Source: Dichetophora obliterata | Lineage: Eukaryota > Arthropoda > Insecta > Diptera > Sciomyzidae | DNA length: 64,000 nt | Assembly (NCBI GenBank): GCA_963920525.1 | Contig: OY986439.1 | Coordinates: 33,363,819 to 33,427,818, forward strand | Reading direction: 5' to 3' | Shown here: positions 43,884 through 53,247 of the stretch, piece after piece | How positions within the stretch are numbered: position 1 is the first letter of the stretch | Layout of the letters: every line of letters begins with the position of its first letter | Program-made: the position numbers and the translations under genes | The notes under the pieces: generated by a model | The model's input: only the letters and a program-made list of their open reading frames with translations | The model's database searches: none | Told to the model about the DNA's origin: nothing

Positions 43884-44485
43884 CATGCACAAGGTTAATT
43901 TATAAGGTTGTGGCACTTGAGAGAAATGCACTCTTTTTCCCGCCTTTGCTCGAACTATCACTGTGCTTTTCTTTGTTCTAAGCATTAATTTTCTTCATTC
44001 CTTTTCATCCATTCTGACAGTTCGACCGAGCTCGCTCTCAAGTGCCACAACCATGGCAGAATTAGAGAAGGTATATGCATTTTGGAGAGGGAGACTGCCG
44101 CAACTGTCAAAACGAAGTTGACAGCTCATACAAAATCTGAAAACGATGAGAATGCGATAAGAAAGCGAAAATAGGCAAGAATAGCAAAATGCTTGAGTTT
44201 GACAATTCTGGCTATGAGAAAAAGAGAGCAGTCTGAAATGCATATACCTTTACTAGTTCTACCCATGGTAGAAGAATACAGGTATATGCACCAGATGAGA
44301 GCATACTGCCGGAATTGTCAAAACGAAGCAAAACTTTTTCTTTATTTTCTTTTGTTTCCATTCGCCACACAGCTAAATTTGACAGACATGGCAGTATGGA
44401 AAGAGAGCACAGTCAGTGCTGCATATACCTCTATCCTTCTACCATGGTTCTACCATGGCCACAACCTTATAAATGAGCCTTGGCC
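43884..44485. mobile_element. Outer inverted-repeat element with ttataaggttgtggcac arms
   Basis: The segment ttataaggttgtggcacttgag at 43901 returns inverted as ctcaagtgccacaacc and ttataa, with the copy at 44035-44475 split by another MITE. The unbroken arm serves as an empty-site comparison for that insertion. Confidence 0.7.
44053..44459. mobile_element. 407-bp MITE pair with CCACAACC target duplication
   Basis: CCACAACC is duplicated on both sides (44045-44052 and 44460-44467). Inside are two related hairpin units (44051-44268 and 44263-44448) that share a ccatgg junction and carry ggtatatgca/tgcatatacc inverted motifs. A diverged relative lies at 32640-32765. Confidence 0.75.
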
Positions 44486-44591
44486 ATGCGCATGTCCACT
44501 CTCTTTGTGACCAAGTGCATGTGACGTCAGAAGTGAAAGAGATGAGAGTGTCAAACTGACTGAAAAAAACGTAGTAAAAAATTTATTATAG

Positions 44592-44595
44592 GGTA
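44592..44595. repeat. Target-site duplication GGTA (left)
   Basis: GGTA immediately precedes the left LTR and is repeated right after the other LTR at 56383-56386. A 4-bp duplication suits integrases of several Ty3/gypsy lineages. Confidence 0.85.
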
Positions 44596-44774
44596 TGTAA
44601 CGGAGGCGAAATTTGGAGTCAACATGGACGTTAAAATTCAAAAATGAATTTTAAATTTCAAAATTTTAACATTTTGGTTGTTGTGGAGCGGTGCTACCAT
44701 CTCTGCGAGAGGGCGGCCCTTTGCATTTAGTTTGAGGGCGCCTTTTTACAGCGCCCCTGGTTCTCGATGACCAG

Positions 44775-44782
44775 TATTTATA
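44775..44782 (-). promoter_or_regulatory. Candidate LTR TATA box (3' LTR)
   Basis: Same TATAAATA motif and context as in the 5' LTR. In this copy it could drive read-out transcription into flanking DNA at lower coordinates. Confidence 0.45.
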
Positions 44783-46404
44783 AGGCCGCTCACTCACAGA
44801 GGTGGTACCATCGCCCCGGTCCAGTGACCCGCGGACACTAGGTTGGCCACGGCTGCACGTGCTAGTTAGCCATTGCTAGCAGTTCGGTGAGATGTGGGGT
44901 GGGGTCTTGTGGCCGTCCACGTGTACCCTTGCCGTACAAATGTCACGTGCATAAGTCATCGCACGTCGGTGATTCCAAACAAAGAATACAAAAAAAAATT
45001 TTCTGAAACGAGAATTAAAAATCAAGTAAAACAAATATGAAAAAAAATAAAGGAAACCGTTTGGGCACCCCTGGCCCAATCATCCAACACCTACTCGTTG
45101 AGCTCTGGTGGACGAGCTCGGCCCACACTTTTCCCACCCTTCCGTGAGGGTTCAGGGGCTAAATGTATTGGAAACCCTCCCAAAAGCAAACATCTTCTCC
45201 CCCTGACCAAAATAAATAAACCCTTTAGCAAATCATTTTATAACAGAATTTAATTTAATTTTAAGTATACGTAAATTTTAAGTTTAATTTTAGTTACTTA
45301 ACTTTAATTTTAAACTGTTATTTGTTAAATTTAATATCACTATTTAATATTTAGTGTACAGTTTAAGTTTAACTCATAAGATATATTTTTATTTCTGTTT
45401 TATAGTTATATACATAAATTTGTGTGTTTATATAAAAGCTGATTATTTAATAACAATTTATAAAGAGATACTTTTCAGTTTTGTTTCTTTATATAAATGT
45501 GTTTGTATGCTCTTTTTTCCAGATTCAGCTTCATTTATTATTATAACAGTAGATAAGAACAGTCCAGTAGATATATTATACTATATGTTTATTTTATGTT
45601 TACTCATAGTAAGAGCATTGTTACATATACATAATAAGTGACAGATTTTTTTTTTTTTTTTAAGATGATTTTAACTCAGACTTGTTAAATATTCTAACTA
45701 GACGTCAAAGATGATTGCAAAAAAGTTTTGCAAAACTTGATTAATACGAAATCTCAAAAACACGTCATATACAGGTAAAAAAATATTGCAGGAAATGAAA
45801 AATAATGCGCATTATTTAAATATCAAAAATCAACTATTTTCTTATATATAACAAAAACTAAAATACTGCGTTAAAAGTTCTCGTATTTTTGTTGTTTGGT
45901 TTTTTCACCCTTTTTGTTACAATGAAATGTTCAATACTTTAATGTATTATTAGACAATAAAAAAAAACTTTTACATTTGTTTCTTACAATTTCTATATAA
46001 TAGAAATGTATATAACGTAAAATGTTTAACTAAATGGATAGTAATAAATGTATGATTAAAATTAAATTTTGTTGGAATTTTAAGTTGTTTTACTTTTACG
46101 TTGCTTTTCTATTGCAAAAAAAAATAACATAAAAATAGTACAAGTCAAAATTACCTAAAAAAACACTGGTTTTGCGTTTGTTAAGGATTTTTTTCTTATG
46201 ATTTGTTATTTTTAAATTTTTTTTTTTTTGTAGTGTAAAGGAAAGTGTTTTAAAATTTTTGTACTCTTTTTCAGTGGTTCTGTTTAAATACAAAAATTTT
46301 TAAAATCTCAAGTCAAAAACCACTCGATAGCTTTAAAGTTGGGTTTGAAATATTTTTGAGATAAAGATTAAAAAAATACCGCTAGTGTTTGAATTTTAGC
46401 CGTT

Positions 46405-46544
46405 AAATTTGTCTTACCATCCAAAGAAATCAACTCCATAAAACTGAAGGGATTTAGTGTATGGTAATTCTTGTCAACACCCAGCTCGTTCAACAAACGG
46501 TCAGCAACGAATTCAATATTTTCTGACATCAGCTTGCAATTCAT
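46405..46544 (-). pseudogene. Captured ribonucleotide reductase small-subunit fragment (3' LTR copy)
   Basis: From ATG at 46542-46544 the minus strand encodes about 46 residues, including [33 protein letters not shown]. This fits the C-terminal region of the class I ribonucleotide reductase small subunit (fly RnrS), where an IEFVADRLL helix precedes a NPF.FME.ISL.GKTN motif. After GKTN the sequence departs from the family (LTAK instead of an FFE-type continuation). There is no iron-binding core and no full gene, so it is a transduced fragment, spliced or intron-free, in the same orientation as the element. Confidence 0.8.
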
Positions 46545-46862
46545 GCTTTTTGCTGTAGGTTTGTATTAATGCCACGCTTTCAAATGAACAATACAAAATA
46601 GTTTGTATCGGACGCCGCCAAAGAACTAGGGTTTCCCGTTCGGCACGCTCTTTTTCTTTGATGATTTTGCTTTGAGATTTCTTACGGGCCAATGCTGTTG
46701 GTACAACGGCCGTTTGGGCTGGTGGTGTTAAATGGTTGGCGGCAGCAACAATACCACCGTTTGACTTCTTATTTGTTATTGTCTTTTTCGTGCTATCGGT
46801 GGCCTTGTTATGTTTATTGCGACTACGTACTGATTGTGAAGTGTCCTTTTTAAGATTTTTGT
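46545..46862 (-). pseudogene. Second captured open segment, Lys/Arg-rich (3' LTR copy)
   Basis: About 100 codons open on the minus strand directly upstream of the reductase fragment, in a different frame: a basic low-complexity stretch (VRSRNKHNKATDSTKK), an Ala/Pro part, then KKSQSKIIKEKERAER and ETLVLWRRPIQTILYCSFES. It has no start codon. Base use is host-exon-like and unlike the AT-rich LTR around it, which suggests a second captured host exon. I do not recognise the source protein. The frame overlaps the reductase ATG and closes at 46513. Confidence 0.5.
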
Positions 46863-47359
46863 GACATGTTATTTAGTAGGTTAACGTTGGATTTTACGCT
46901 GCAGAAGCCAGTACGCTGCGAAGTGCAACCCATAATAAGCGGAAATTTAACACTTGAATCAGTCTCCCCTTTAGCACAGCATTGATAGAAAATTATTTCA
47001 ACAAAACAAAATTGCGTTAAAATTTTTGTCAGAACGTAAGCCACAATTCAAACATGTTGCCCGAAAAAAACCAAGAAATCCTTTTCTTTCCTACCGCGTG
47101 TTTTTCTGACGAATCTCAATGCCCTTTTTCACACAAGTAGCTTTCATCCGAGCGTTTGCACTATGCAAGTGTACGATACAACTTTGTAACTCATACCCGC
47201 TGTGTGACACAATGATTGAGACACAACTGGCAAAAGACACCTTGGCAGAATCTTCCAAGCAATTAACTTGGGTTGGCAAAAGATGTCAGCCGGCAAATTT
47301 AAAAGTGTGTCAGCTGTCAAGTCAGCAAGAGAGAAAATGTCAATGTCAACTTTGACAAC

Positions 47360-47503
47360 CTGTCAGCTATCACACTTGACAACATGCCAGCTGTCACAAT
47401 TGAAAATATGTCAGCGGTCACAATTGTCAATATGTCAGCGGTCACAATTGACAATATGTCAGCTGTCACAATTGACAATATGTCAGCTGTCACATTCGAA
47501 AAT
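47360..47503. repeat. 24-bp tandem repeats in LTR (3' copy)
   Basis: Six units of the form atgtcagctgtcacaattga + caat with small differences. Each contains paired tgtca motifs around cagctg, so the array could bind TALE-homeodomain or bHLH proteins; this is inference from the motif only. It lies in the probable U3. Confidence 0.85.
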
Positions 47504-47542
47504 ATCACTGTCAAATAACACTTTGACGACTTGTCGAGTTAG

Positions 47543-47691
47543 GGTCGTTCACGATGCTGCGCATTTGATAATACCGTGTGTATTTTGAACCAAATACAAG
47601 GCCGTATCAAAGGTGTGTTCACGATACGTGGTATTGATTGAAAATTTTGTACCAAGATTTGATAACAAATACACCACATCGTGAACAACCC
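47543..47691. repeat. Small inverted repeat within the LTR (MITE-like)
   Basis: gggtcgttcacgatg on the left pairs with catcgtgaacaacccc on the right. The equivalent in the other LTR is 56199-56347. It resembles the ttcacgatt ends of the 177-bp MITE at 14985 and may be an old insertion into the LTR. Confidence 0.6.
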
Positions 47692-47726
47692 CAAAAACGC
47701 CAAAAGTGAGATTTGGTGCCGTTACA

Positions 47727-47774
47727 AAGCAGTTATTCGAAACCGTCTAGCACGCGTTACAAGAACTGAAGGCA
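47727..47774 (-). other. pol-LTR gap lacking a polypurine tract
   Basis: The minus strand just before the 3' LTR reads cgaataactgctt, which is not purine-rich. A plus-strand primer site normally abuts the LTR here, so it must lie elsewhere (for example inside pol) or be atypical. Confidence 0.6.
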
Positions 47775-50700
47775 CTATTCTCGAATGTCTTTCGCATGAA
47801 AAACACCAAGCCGTTTGTTAGCCATATCAGCCAGCTCGTAGTATGCCGAACCCATCCTCTTAGTGATCCTAGCTTTCTCGAAAACGTTTGCCAACTTTGC
47901 GCTAAAATGCTCAGAGGCCTTGCTTTGGGCGAAACTTCTTCGGTAAACAATCTGACCAACTTCAAAACTCACGGGACGTGAGCGCATGTTGTAAATTTTC
48001 TCATTTTTCTCAAATGCCTGACGCAGATTCTCTCTCACTTGTTCTCGAATCAACTCAGTTCTCTCTTCAGGCTTTACCTCTGCTGTGGGATCTTCCAGCA
48101 TTTTTAGTTTTCGCAGAAGTTCGTAGCTTTTAGCATGACATATCATATTTTGTCCGAACACAACAAAATATGGTGAAAAACCTGAAGAAGAGTGAACTGA
48201 GCTGCGGAGAGCGGCACTTATCGCATATAAATTTTCATCCCAATCTTTTTGGTCCGGATGAATATAAGCGCGAACGGCTGCGATTATTGAACGATTCACA
48301 CGTTCGACAGCGTTTGCTTGAGGAGAATAATTTGCAGTTAAATTATGTTTGACACCATATTTTTGTACTAAATCTTTAAACCTATTAGATCGGAATTGTA
48401 CGCCATTGTCAGAGGTTATAATTTCGGGAACACCGAAAATTGCGAAAACTCGCTTCTCTAGAAATACGACAATCTTTTTGGCAGTAAAGGTCCGAATTGG
48501 TTCCAAGAAATGAAACTTCGACAGGTGGTCAAGCACAATCACCAAACCCACGTTCCCTGAGCGCGACCTTGGGTAAGGCCCTAAAAGGTCAACGTAGAGT
48601 CTCTGAAATATGCGGGTAGAAGTTAATTGTTGTCCCATGGGTGGACGAAGTACGTAATTCGGAGCTTTGGTCAGTTTGCAGACTTCACACGCCAGCACAT
48701 AGTCGCGGACTTGTTTTGCCATTCTTGGCCAAAAATACAACATTTTGAGTCGCGTGAGCGTTTTGTGAATTCCACCATGAGAACTCATTGGGTGATCATG
48801 AGCTTCAACAATGAGAGATCTTCTCAATTCCTCAGGCACCCAGAGTTTCCATGACTGTTCTTCTTGGGTGGGATCACCACTTGCAAATTCACAACGCTTG
48901 TAAATTAAGCCGTCCACAACTTGTATGTCTGGTTGTTGCTCGTTATTTTTTTGAAACTCGTCAACCAGCTTTAGATAATTTTCTGTTTTAAAATGTGCAG
49001 AAGAAAAATCCAAAACTGGCCAAGTCGTAACTGCAGTTTCTGTCAATTCTGAAATTTCGACATCCTCCGGCAAATGCACTCTCGATAAAGAATCGGGAAC
49101 TACGTTTTGGCTACCTTTGCGATGAATGATTTTAAATTTGAAACCTTGAAGTTTCAAAGCCCAGCGAGCAAGTCTGCCATGCAGGTCGGTTTGGCCCATT
49201 AACCATTTTAAAGACGCGTGATCAGTGATCACTTCGAATTCATGCCTTTCGACGTAAGCTCGAAATTTTTTTATGGCCATGACCGCTGCAAGACATTCTT
49301 GTTCTGAAACGGTATAGTTTCGTTGCGCTTGGTTAAATTTATGGGACATATACGCAATCGGGACTTCATTTTCATCATCATCACGTTGAGCCAGAACGGC
49401 TCCGACTCCATACTGAGAGGCATCGCATTGGATTGAAAACGGACGCGAAAAATCAGGGCTATGAAGCACAGGTGCACTACTAAGGCTATTTTTGAGGGTC
49501 TCAAAAGCTGCTATCGACTCCTCAGTCCAAACAAATTTTTTCGCTTTTTGCAGCATGTTGGTCAACGGTGTCGAAATGGAAGCGTAATTTAGCACGAACC
49601 GTCGGTACCATCCACAGACACCGAGAAAACGACGAAGCTGTCGCACAGTTTTTGGCAAGGGAAAATCTCGAATCGCTTGCACCTTTTCTGGATCAGTTCT
49701 GATGGTTCCATGCCCAATCACGTGACCCAAATAACGAATTTGTTTGAGTAAAAATTTACTTTTTTCAATATTTATCGTCAGACCAGCATGTCGAATACAG
49801 ATGGCTACCTCCTGCAGCAAAGCTAAATGATCGTCAAAGGTCTCGGTTATCAAAAGCAAATCGTCTAAGTATACAAAAACTTGTGTTCTCAAATGAGCAG
49901 GTATGACCTTGTCCATCAAGCGAGACATCGTCTGCGGTGCGTTACATAGGCCGAAAGGCATTGTAACAAACTGGTACAACGGTCGATTGGGCACTGTGAA
50001 GGCTGTCTTATCCCTTGACGCTGCATCCAATGGAATCTGCCAGAAGGCATCCTTCAGATCCAAACTCGAAATGAATTGAGCCTTAGGAAGCCGACTGAGA
50101 ATTCCATCAATGAGAGGCAGGGGATAAGCATCCTTCACAGTAACCTCATTTACCTTACGCGCATCGAGACACAAGCGCACTTTATTAGGTTTGACGATCA
50201 AGGCTACAGGTGATGACCAAGCGCTTTGCGACACTTCAATGACACCAAGTGCCAACATGCGGTCGACCTCAGCGAAAAGAAGTTTTTCGACCCCAGGAGA
50301 AACCGAAAAGTGTCGTTGTTTGACTGGTTTTGCTTGCCCTACGTCAATGACGTGACTAATCAAGCTGGTGCGGCCTAAGCCTTGTTCAGAAAAAGATGGA
50401 AAATTTAAAATGGTGGCGTTTAGCCTAATTTGCTGACGAGTAGTCAACACATGGTGGTTGGAATCAACTTCAGAAATCTCTCTAACAGGAAAGCAGTGGT
50501 AATTTTCCAGAAAGAGATCTCCAGCCAAGCCAAATGCTTTTACGAAATCAACTCCCAAATACAAGTCTTGAGACAAAGTGGGAACTATCAAAAACCTGAG
50601 GGGTTTGGTGACTCCTCGAAAGGTGATGGTGGTGTCGAGGACTCTTGCAGAAGCATTACTCGTCCCGTCCGCCGTCTTCAGATTAATCGCACACCTTTGC

Positions 50701-51119
50701 CACTTCAGTTGCTCGCTAGACATCAGTCTTTGCGCCAGCTGGTTGGCTATGCAGCTGATGGTGGCGCCAGTATCGATTAACCCCATCAACGTTTCGCCGG
50801 CTAATGAGACCGGTGCGTAAGGACGAACATCATTCCTCGGAGCAAACGACAAAACCGCCGAGCACGCAAACTTTCTCAAGGCTCGGACCTTTTTCCAAAA
50901 TTGCCTCAATCTCGCAGTTGATCGCCGTTTCTTTTTGCATTGAATTTGAATGGAGCCCTCGCTCTGAAATATACGTCGACGCGCAGCGTTATATTCGAGC
51001 CAACGAACATGCAACGGTTTGAACGTCCGTTGTGGCACAGTAGCAGCCTTTTCTTCACGTGTTAAAATTCGAATTTGGGTATTTGGTACATCCGGGATTG
51101 CCTCAGTTTGGCAGGCCAC
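47775..51119 (-). CDS. pol: Pol polyprotein: protease, RT, RNase H, integrase
   Basis: An intact frame of about 1114 residues, made by -1 frameshifting from gag; the open frame extends about 40 bases upstream of 51119 to the slippery site and needs no ATG (the first codon listed is GTG). Order: basic linker; aspartic protease with LIDTGA at about 115-119; RT with LDLKDAFWQIPL and YLDD at about 417-420; RNase H with QCDAS (D566), E607 and D633; integrase zinc finger H774-x6-H781 and C811-x2-C814; catalytic D844 (VDLLGPYP), D904 (TSDNGVQF) and E939 (NAVERVN), a D,D-35-E spacing. All catalytic residues are present. The C-terminus ends 48 bp before the 3' LTR. No chromodomain is evident. Confidence 0.95.
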   Translation of the reverse strand: MACQTEAIPDVPNTQIRILTREEKAATVPQRTFKPLHVRWLEYNAARRRIFQSEGSIQIQCKKKRRSTARLRQFWKKVRALRKFACSAVLSFAPRNDVRPYAPVSLAGETLMGLIDTGATISCIANQLAQRLMSSEQLKWQRCAINLKTADGTSNASARVLDTTITFRGVTKPLRFLIVPTLSQDLYLGVDFVKAFGLAGDLFLENYHCFPVREISEVDSNHHVLTTRQQIRLNATILNFPSFSEQGLGRTSLISHVIDVGQAKPVKQRHFSVSPGVEKLLFAEVDRMLALGVIEVSQSAWSSPVALIVKPNKVRLCLDARKVNEVTVKDAYPLPLIDGILSRLPKAQFISSLDLKDAFWQIPLDAASRDKTAFTVPNRPLYQFVTMPFGLCNAPQTMSRLMDKVIPAHLRTQVFVYLDDLLLITETFDDHLALLQEVAICIRHAGLTINIEKSKFLLKQIRYLGHVIGHGTIRTDPEKVQAIRDFPLPKTVRQLRRFLGVCGWYRRFVLNYASISTPLTNMLQKAKKFVWTEESIAAFETLKNSLSSAPVLHSPDFSRPFSIQCDASQYGVGAVLAQRDDDENEVPIAYMSHKFNQAQRNYTVSEQECLAAVMAIKKFRAYVERHEFEVITDHASLKWLMGQTDLHGRLARWALKLQGFKFKIIHRKGSQNVVPDSLSRVHLPEDVEISELTETAVTTWPVLDFSSAHFKTENYLKLVDEFQKNNEQQPDIQVVDGLIYKRCEFASGDPTQEEQSWKLWVPEELRRSLIVEAHDHPMSSHGGIHKTLTRLKMLYFWPRMAKQVRDYVLACEVCKLTKAPNYVLRPPMGQQLTSTRIFQRLYVDLLGPYPRSRSGNVGLVIVLDHLSKFHFLEPIRTFTAKKIVVFLEKRVFAIFGVPEIITSDNGVQFRSNRFKDLVQKYGVKHNLTANYSPQANAVERVNRSIIAAVRAYIHPDQKDWDENLYAISAALRSSVHSSSGFSPYFVVFGQNMICHAKSYELLRKLKMLEDPTAEVKPEERTELIREQVRENLRQAFEKNEKIYNMRSRPVSFEVGQIVYRRSFAQSKASEHFSAKLANVFEKARITKRMGSAYYELADMANKRLGVFHAKDIRE

Positions 51120-51127
51120 CTCAGAAG

Positions 51128-52594
51128 TTAATGAGGGGCAGTTGGTAAATCTAAAAAAACATCATTATTCTTATTGGTAGGTGTAGCGTTCGCGTCACCA
51201 GGCTCGCATGCCAGCTCAGAAACCTGACGCTGATTTTGATAGTTGCGAGAATTCCTCCCGTACTCTTCATCAAGCAATTCACGTTTCTGAACAAACGCGC
51301 GAAGCTGGCTAACACTTTGTATGGGAACATACAACAAACTACGCCTAACATCCAAACGCAAATTCCTTTGCAGAATTTCCAGCAAAACCTGAGAGTCAAG
51401 AGGCCGTTGTAATTTATCAGTCAATTGCAAGACTGCTTCGTAGAACTCATCAAATTTTTCATCAAACTTTTGCTTCCTATTTCGCACCAGATCCATGATG
51501 TCTAGATCAGTTCTGCGATCACAAAATTGGCTTCGCAGCTCTGAGCACAACGCACCCCATTCAACCCTAGGCACACTTCGATGGTAACGCCAAAACCATT
51601 CCAGCGCCTTTCCAACGAACAACATGTGCGCATGACAGCACAATGCTCCGAAATCTCCTCGCAAACTTTGCATCGTCAGAGCGTGCACTCGATAAATAAA
51701 TTTATCAACTGTTAAGGCATCTTCTTTGCCACTGAACGTGACTTTCCAATTGGAAATCAAACTGGCAACGTTCTCTGACGGTACAAATTGCGAAGCAGGT
51801 CCTGGAGCATACCCACTGTTAGGCGGCATACTACTCGGTGTGTAATGAGCTGGCATACTCTGGACAAACTGTCGATTGTGACCCGAAGTTGAAGGTGGAG
51901 CGGGCATAAAGTTTGGTGGGGGAACACTATAGTTGTTTGGGGGTGCAGGAGTCATACTTGGCATTGATCCCAAGTCCTGATGAAAACTCTGCAAGGGGTT
52001 GCTACCGGATGGAACTCCATAAGGAGTATGTCTGACTTGATTAATTTGCAATTTAGCGAGTTCAGTGCGAACTGCCTCATTGATCAAGTGCTGCAAATCA
52101 CTATCCGAAACCTGATGTTGAGCCATTGAAGGCTGAAAATTATCAGTAGGAGCAAGATTTGGTGCGCTATGTGCGCCAGCAGCTTGACGGGAGTATAGGT
52201 CGACTGACCCTTTTTGCACGGGTTGCATTCCCGACATGTTCAAATTTGAATTTTGTGCCTGGCTGAAACCTAGGTTTCGTTGGCTTCTAGTGGCCGGACG
52301 TTCTTTACGGACTGCACCGTGGCTCTCCGTTGCCTTACCAGGTGACAACGGAGGATCGACCCCCAGAGTCGGCTGGCATGGCTTCAACTTTTTCACACTG
52401 CACAAAGTGCGACATAGTGGGCAGCTGTGCGCTTTTGTTACCCACGTAGAGATGCATTCCCTATGGAAAATGTGCCTACACGGTGTTGACACCATGTCGT
52501 CAGCCTTGTCGAAGGACTGCGAACAAATGCTGCAACAATTTTCCGCCATCTCCAACTGAGCAGGCAAATTTTCATCGCTATGATGCAAAGGCAT
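51128..52594 (-). CDS. gag: Gag with N-terminal RING-H2 finger
   Basis: I start at ATG 52592-52594 (488 residues); the open frame extends only five codons further. Residues 21-61 form a full RING-H2 finger: C21-x2-C24, C39, H41, H44, C47, C58-x2-C61, with the Ile (23), Trp (51) and Pro (59) usually seen in working E3 ubiquitin ligases. A Pro/Ser/Asn/Gln-rich disordered region follows (about 75-280), then a retrotransposon capsid-type domain (WKVTFSGKEDALTVDKFIYR, GKALEWFWRY, FDEFYEAVLQL). There is no CCHC zinc knuckle, which most Gags use to bind RNA. The frame ends LPTAPH, with stop at 51128-51130, overlapping the pol frame. The RING could modify host or Gag proteins; that is inference. Confidence 0.9.
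   Translation of the reverse strand: MPLHHSDENLPAQLEMAENCCSICSQSFDKADDMVSTPCRHIFHRECISTWVTKAHSCPLCRTLCSVKKLKPCQPTLGVDPPLSPGKATESHGAVRKERPATRSQRNLGFSQAQNSNLNMSGMQPVQKGSVDLYSRQAAGAHSAPNLAPTDNFQPSMAQHQVSDSDLQHLINEAVRTELAKLQINQVRHTPYGVPSGSNPLQSFHQDLGSMPSMTPAPPNNYSVPPPNFMPAPPSTSGHNRQFVQSMPAHYTPSSMPPNSGYAPGPASQFVPSENVASLISNWKVTFSGKEDALTVDKFIYRVHALTMQSLRGDFGALCCHAHMLFVGKALEWFWRYHRSVPRVEWGALCSELRSQFCDRRTDLDIMDLVRNRKQKFDEKFDEFYEAVLQLTDKLQRPLDSQVLLEILQRNLRLDVRRSLLYVPIQSVSQLRAFVQKRELLDEEYGRNSRNYQNQRQVSELACEPGDANATPTNKNNDVFLDLPTAPH
51152..51158 (-). promoter_or_regulatory. -1 ribosomal frameshift site TTTTTTA (gag-pol)
   Basis: On the minus strand the gag frame reads GTT TTT TTA, so the heptamer T TTT TTA is in the classic X XXY YYZ register, the same slippery sequence used by lentiviral gag-pol. 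Slipping -1 enters the pol frame, whose closest upstream stop (TGA) is just before this site. The gag stop is 22 bases further on. I did not identify the downstream structure. Confidence 0.8.
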
Positions 52595-53229
52595 GGTAAA
52601 AAAAATCAAAAATTTATAAATATAAATGTATAGGTATTATTTATTTGGTCTTAGAAGAGAGAGATTTGCTTTGAAATTATTTTGAGCGGTTGTTGGTTGA
52701 TTGAGTCAGGGGGTCCAATAGATAATAAAAAAAACTTGTTAATTAACCGGAAACTACAACTTAAATGGGCTCACGTGATGACACGAAGTCCAGAAAAATA
52801 GTCCCGAGTGAAGCGGTCGACATGCGCACTAAACGCAACAACATCGCAATTCCAGGCAACACTCGACACTACCTCCGAACCCGATATCATCACGCAAGAA
52901 AACAAAAAAATTATTTAATAAATTTAACTATTGAAAATTTAAAAATTGAAATTTAATATCAATCACAGTTTTCATATCAAACACAAAGGAATTAATCATT
53001 TCAGTGATTTGTCTGCGGATACGAATGCAGATTAATGTCACAGACGGATATTCCAGCAGCCAACCCTGACTATCCAATTCAAAATATAAAAAAAAGAAAA
53101 TCACAAATTTTTGACAAAAAAAAACTGCTAGAAAAAACAATGTACTCTTTGGTTAGAATCACCGACGCGCTACCGAACATCACAAAAAAAAATTTACGGA
53201 GAGAGTCGATAATTACAAAATTTTTATCG
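52595..53229 (-). other. Retrotransposon leader between primer site and gag
   Basis: About 635 bases without a significant open frame on the minus strand. It should hold the packaging signal, which I cannot locate. Confidence 0.6.
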
Positions 53230-53247
53230 GCCCCACGTTGGGCGCCA
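53230..53247 (-). promoter_or_regulatory. Primer-binding site, tRNA-Lys
   Basis: The minus strand reads TGGCGCCCAACGTGGGGC three bases inside the 5' LTR. This is complementary over 18 bases to the 3' end of animal tRNA-Lys(CUU), as I recall that tRNA. Confidence 0.88.

Larger units (their letters stand above)
44596..47726 (-). repeat. 3' LTR of the retrotransposon (3131 bp)
   Basis: It begins TGTAACGGAGG and ends GGTGCCGTTACA on the plus strand, so the ends form an 8-bp inverted TGTAACGG. About three times longer than most fly LTRs. It contains, in plus-strand order, a GC-rich block with a TATA box, an AT-rich middle, the captured host-gene segment (46405-46862), a 24-bp repeat array (47360-47503) and a small inverted repeat (47543-47691). 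Confidence 0.95.

Noticed and set aside
45354..45641. 95-codon hydrophobic frame in both LTRs
   Set aside because: It is an AT-rich Ile/Tyr/Phe frame on the strand opposite to element transcription; likely chance.
47360..47503. CRISPR array
   Set aside because: The 24-bp units are directly adjacent without unique spacers, and the region is part of a eukaryotic LTR.
47091..47588. Short open frames in the LTRs as accessory genes (106-codon and 65-codon frames)
   Set aside because: They follow the 24-bp repeats or overlap on both strands and have no recognisable domain. Identity between LTRs reflects recent copying, not selection.
47727..47774. env gene of an infectious retrovirus
   Set aside because: Only 48 bases separate the pol stop from the LTR, so there is no room for env.
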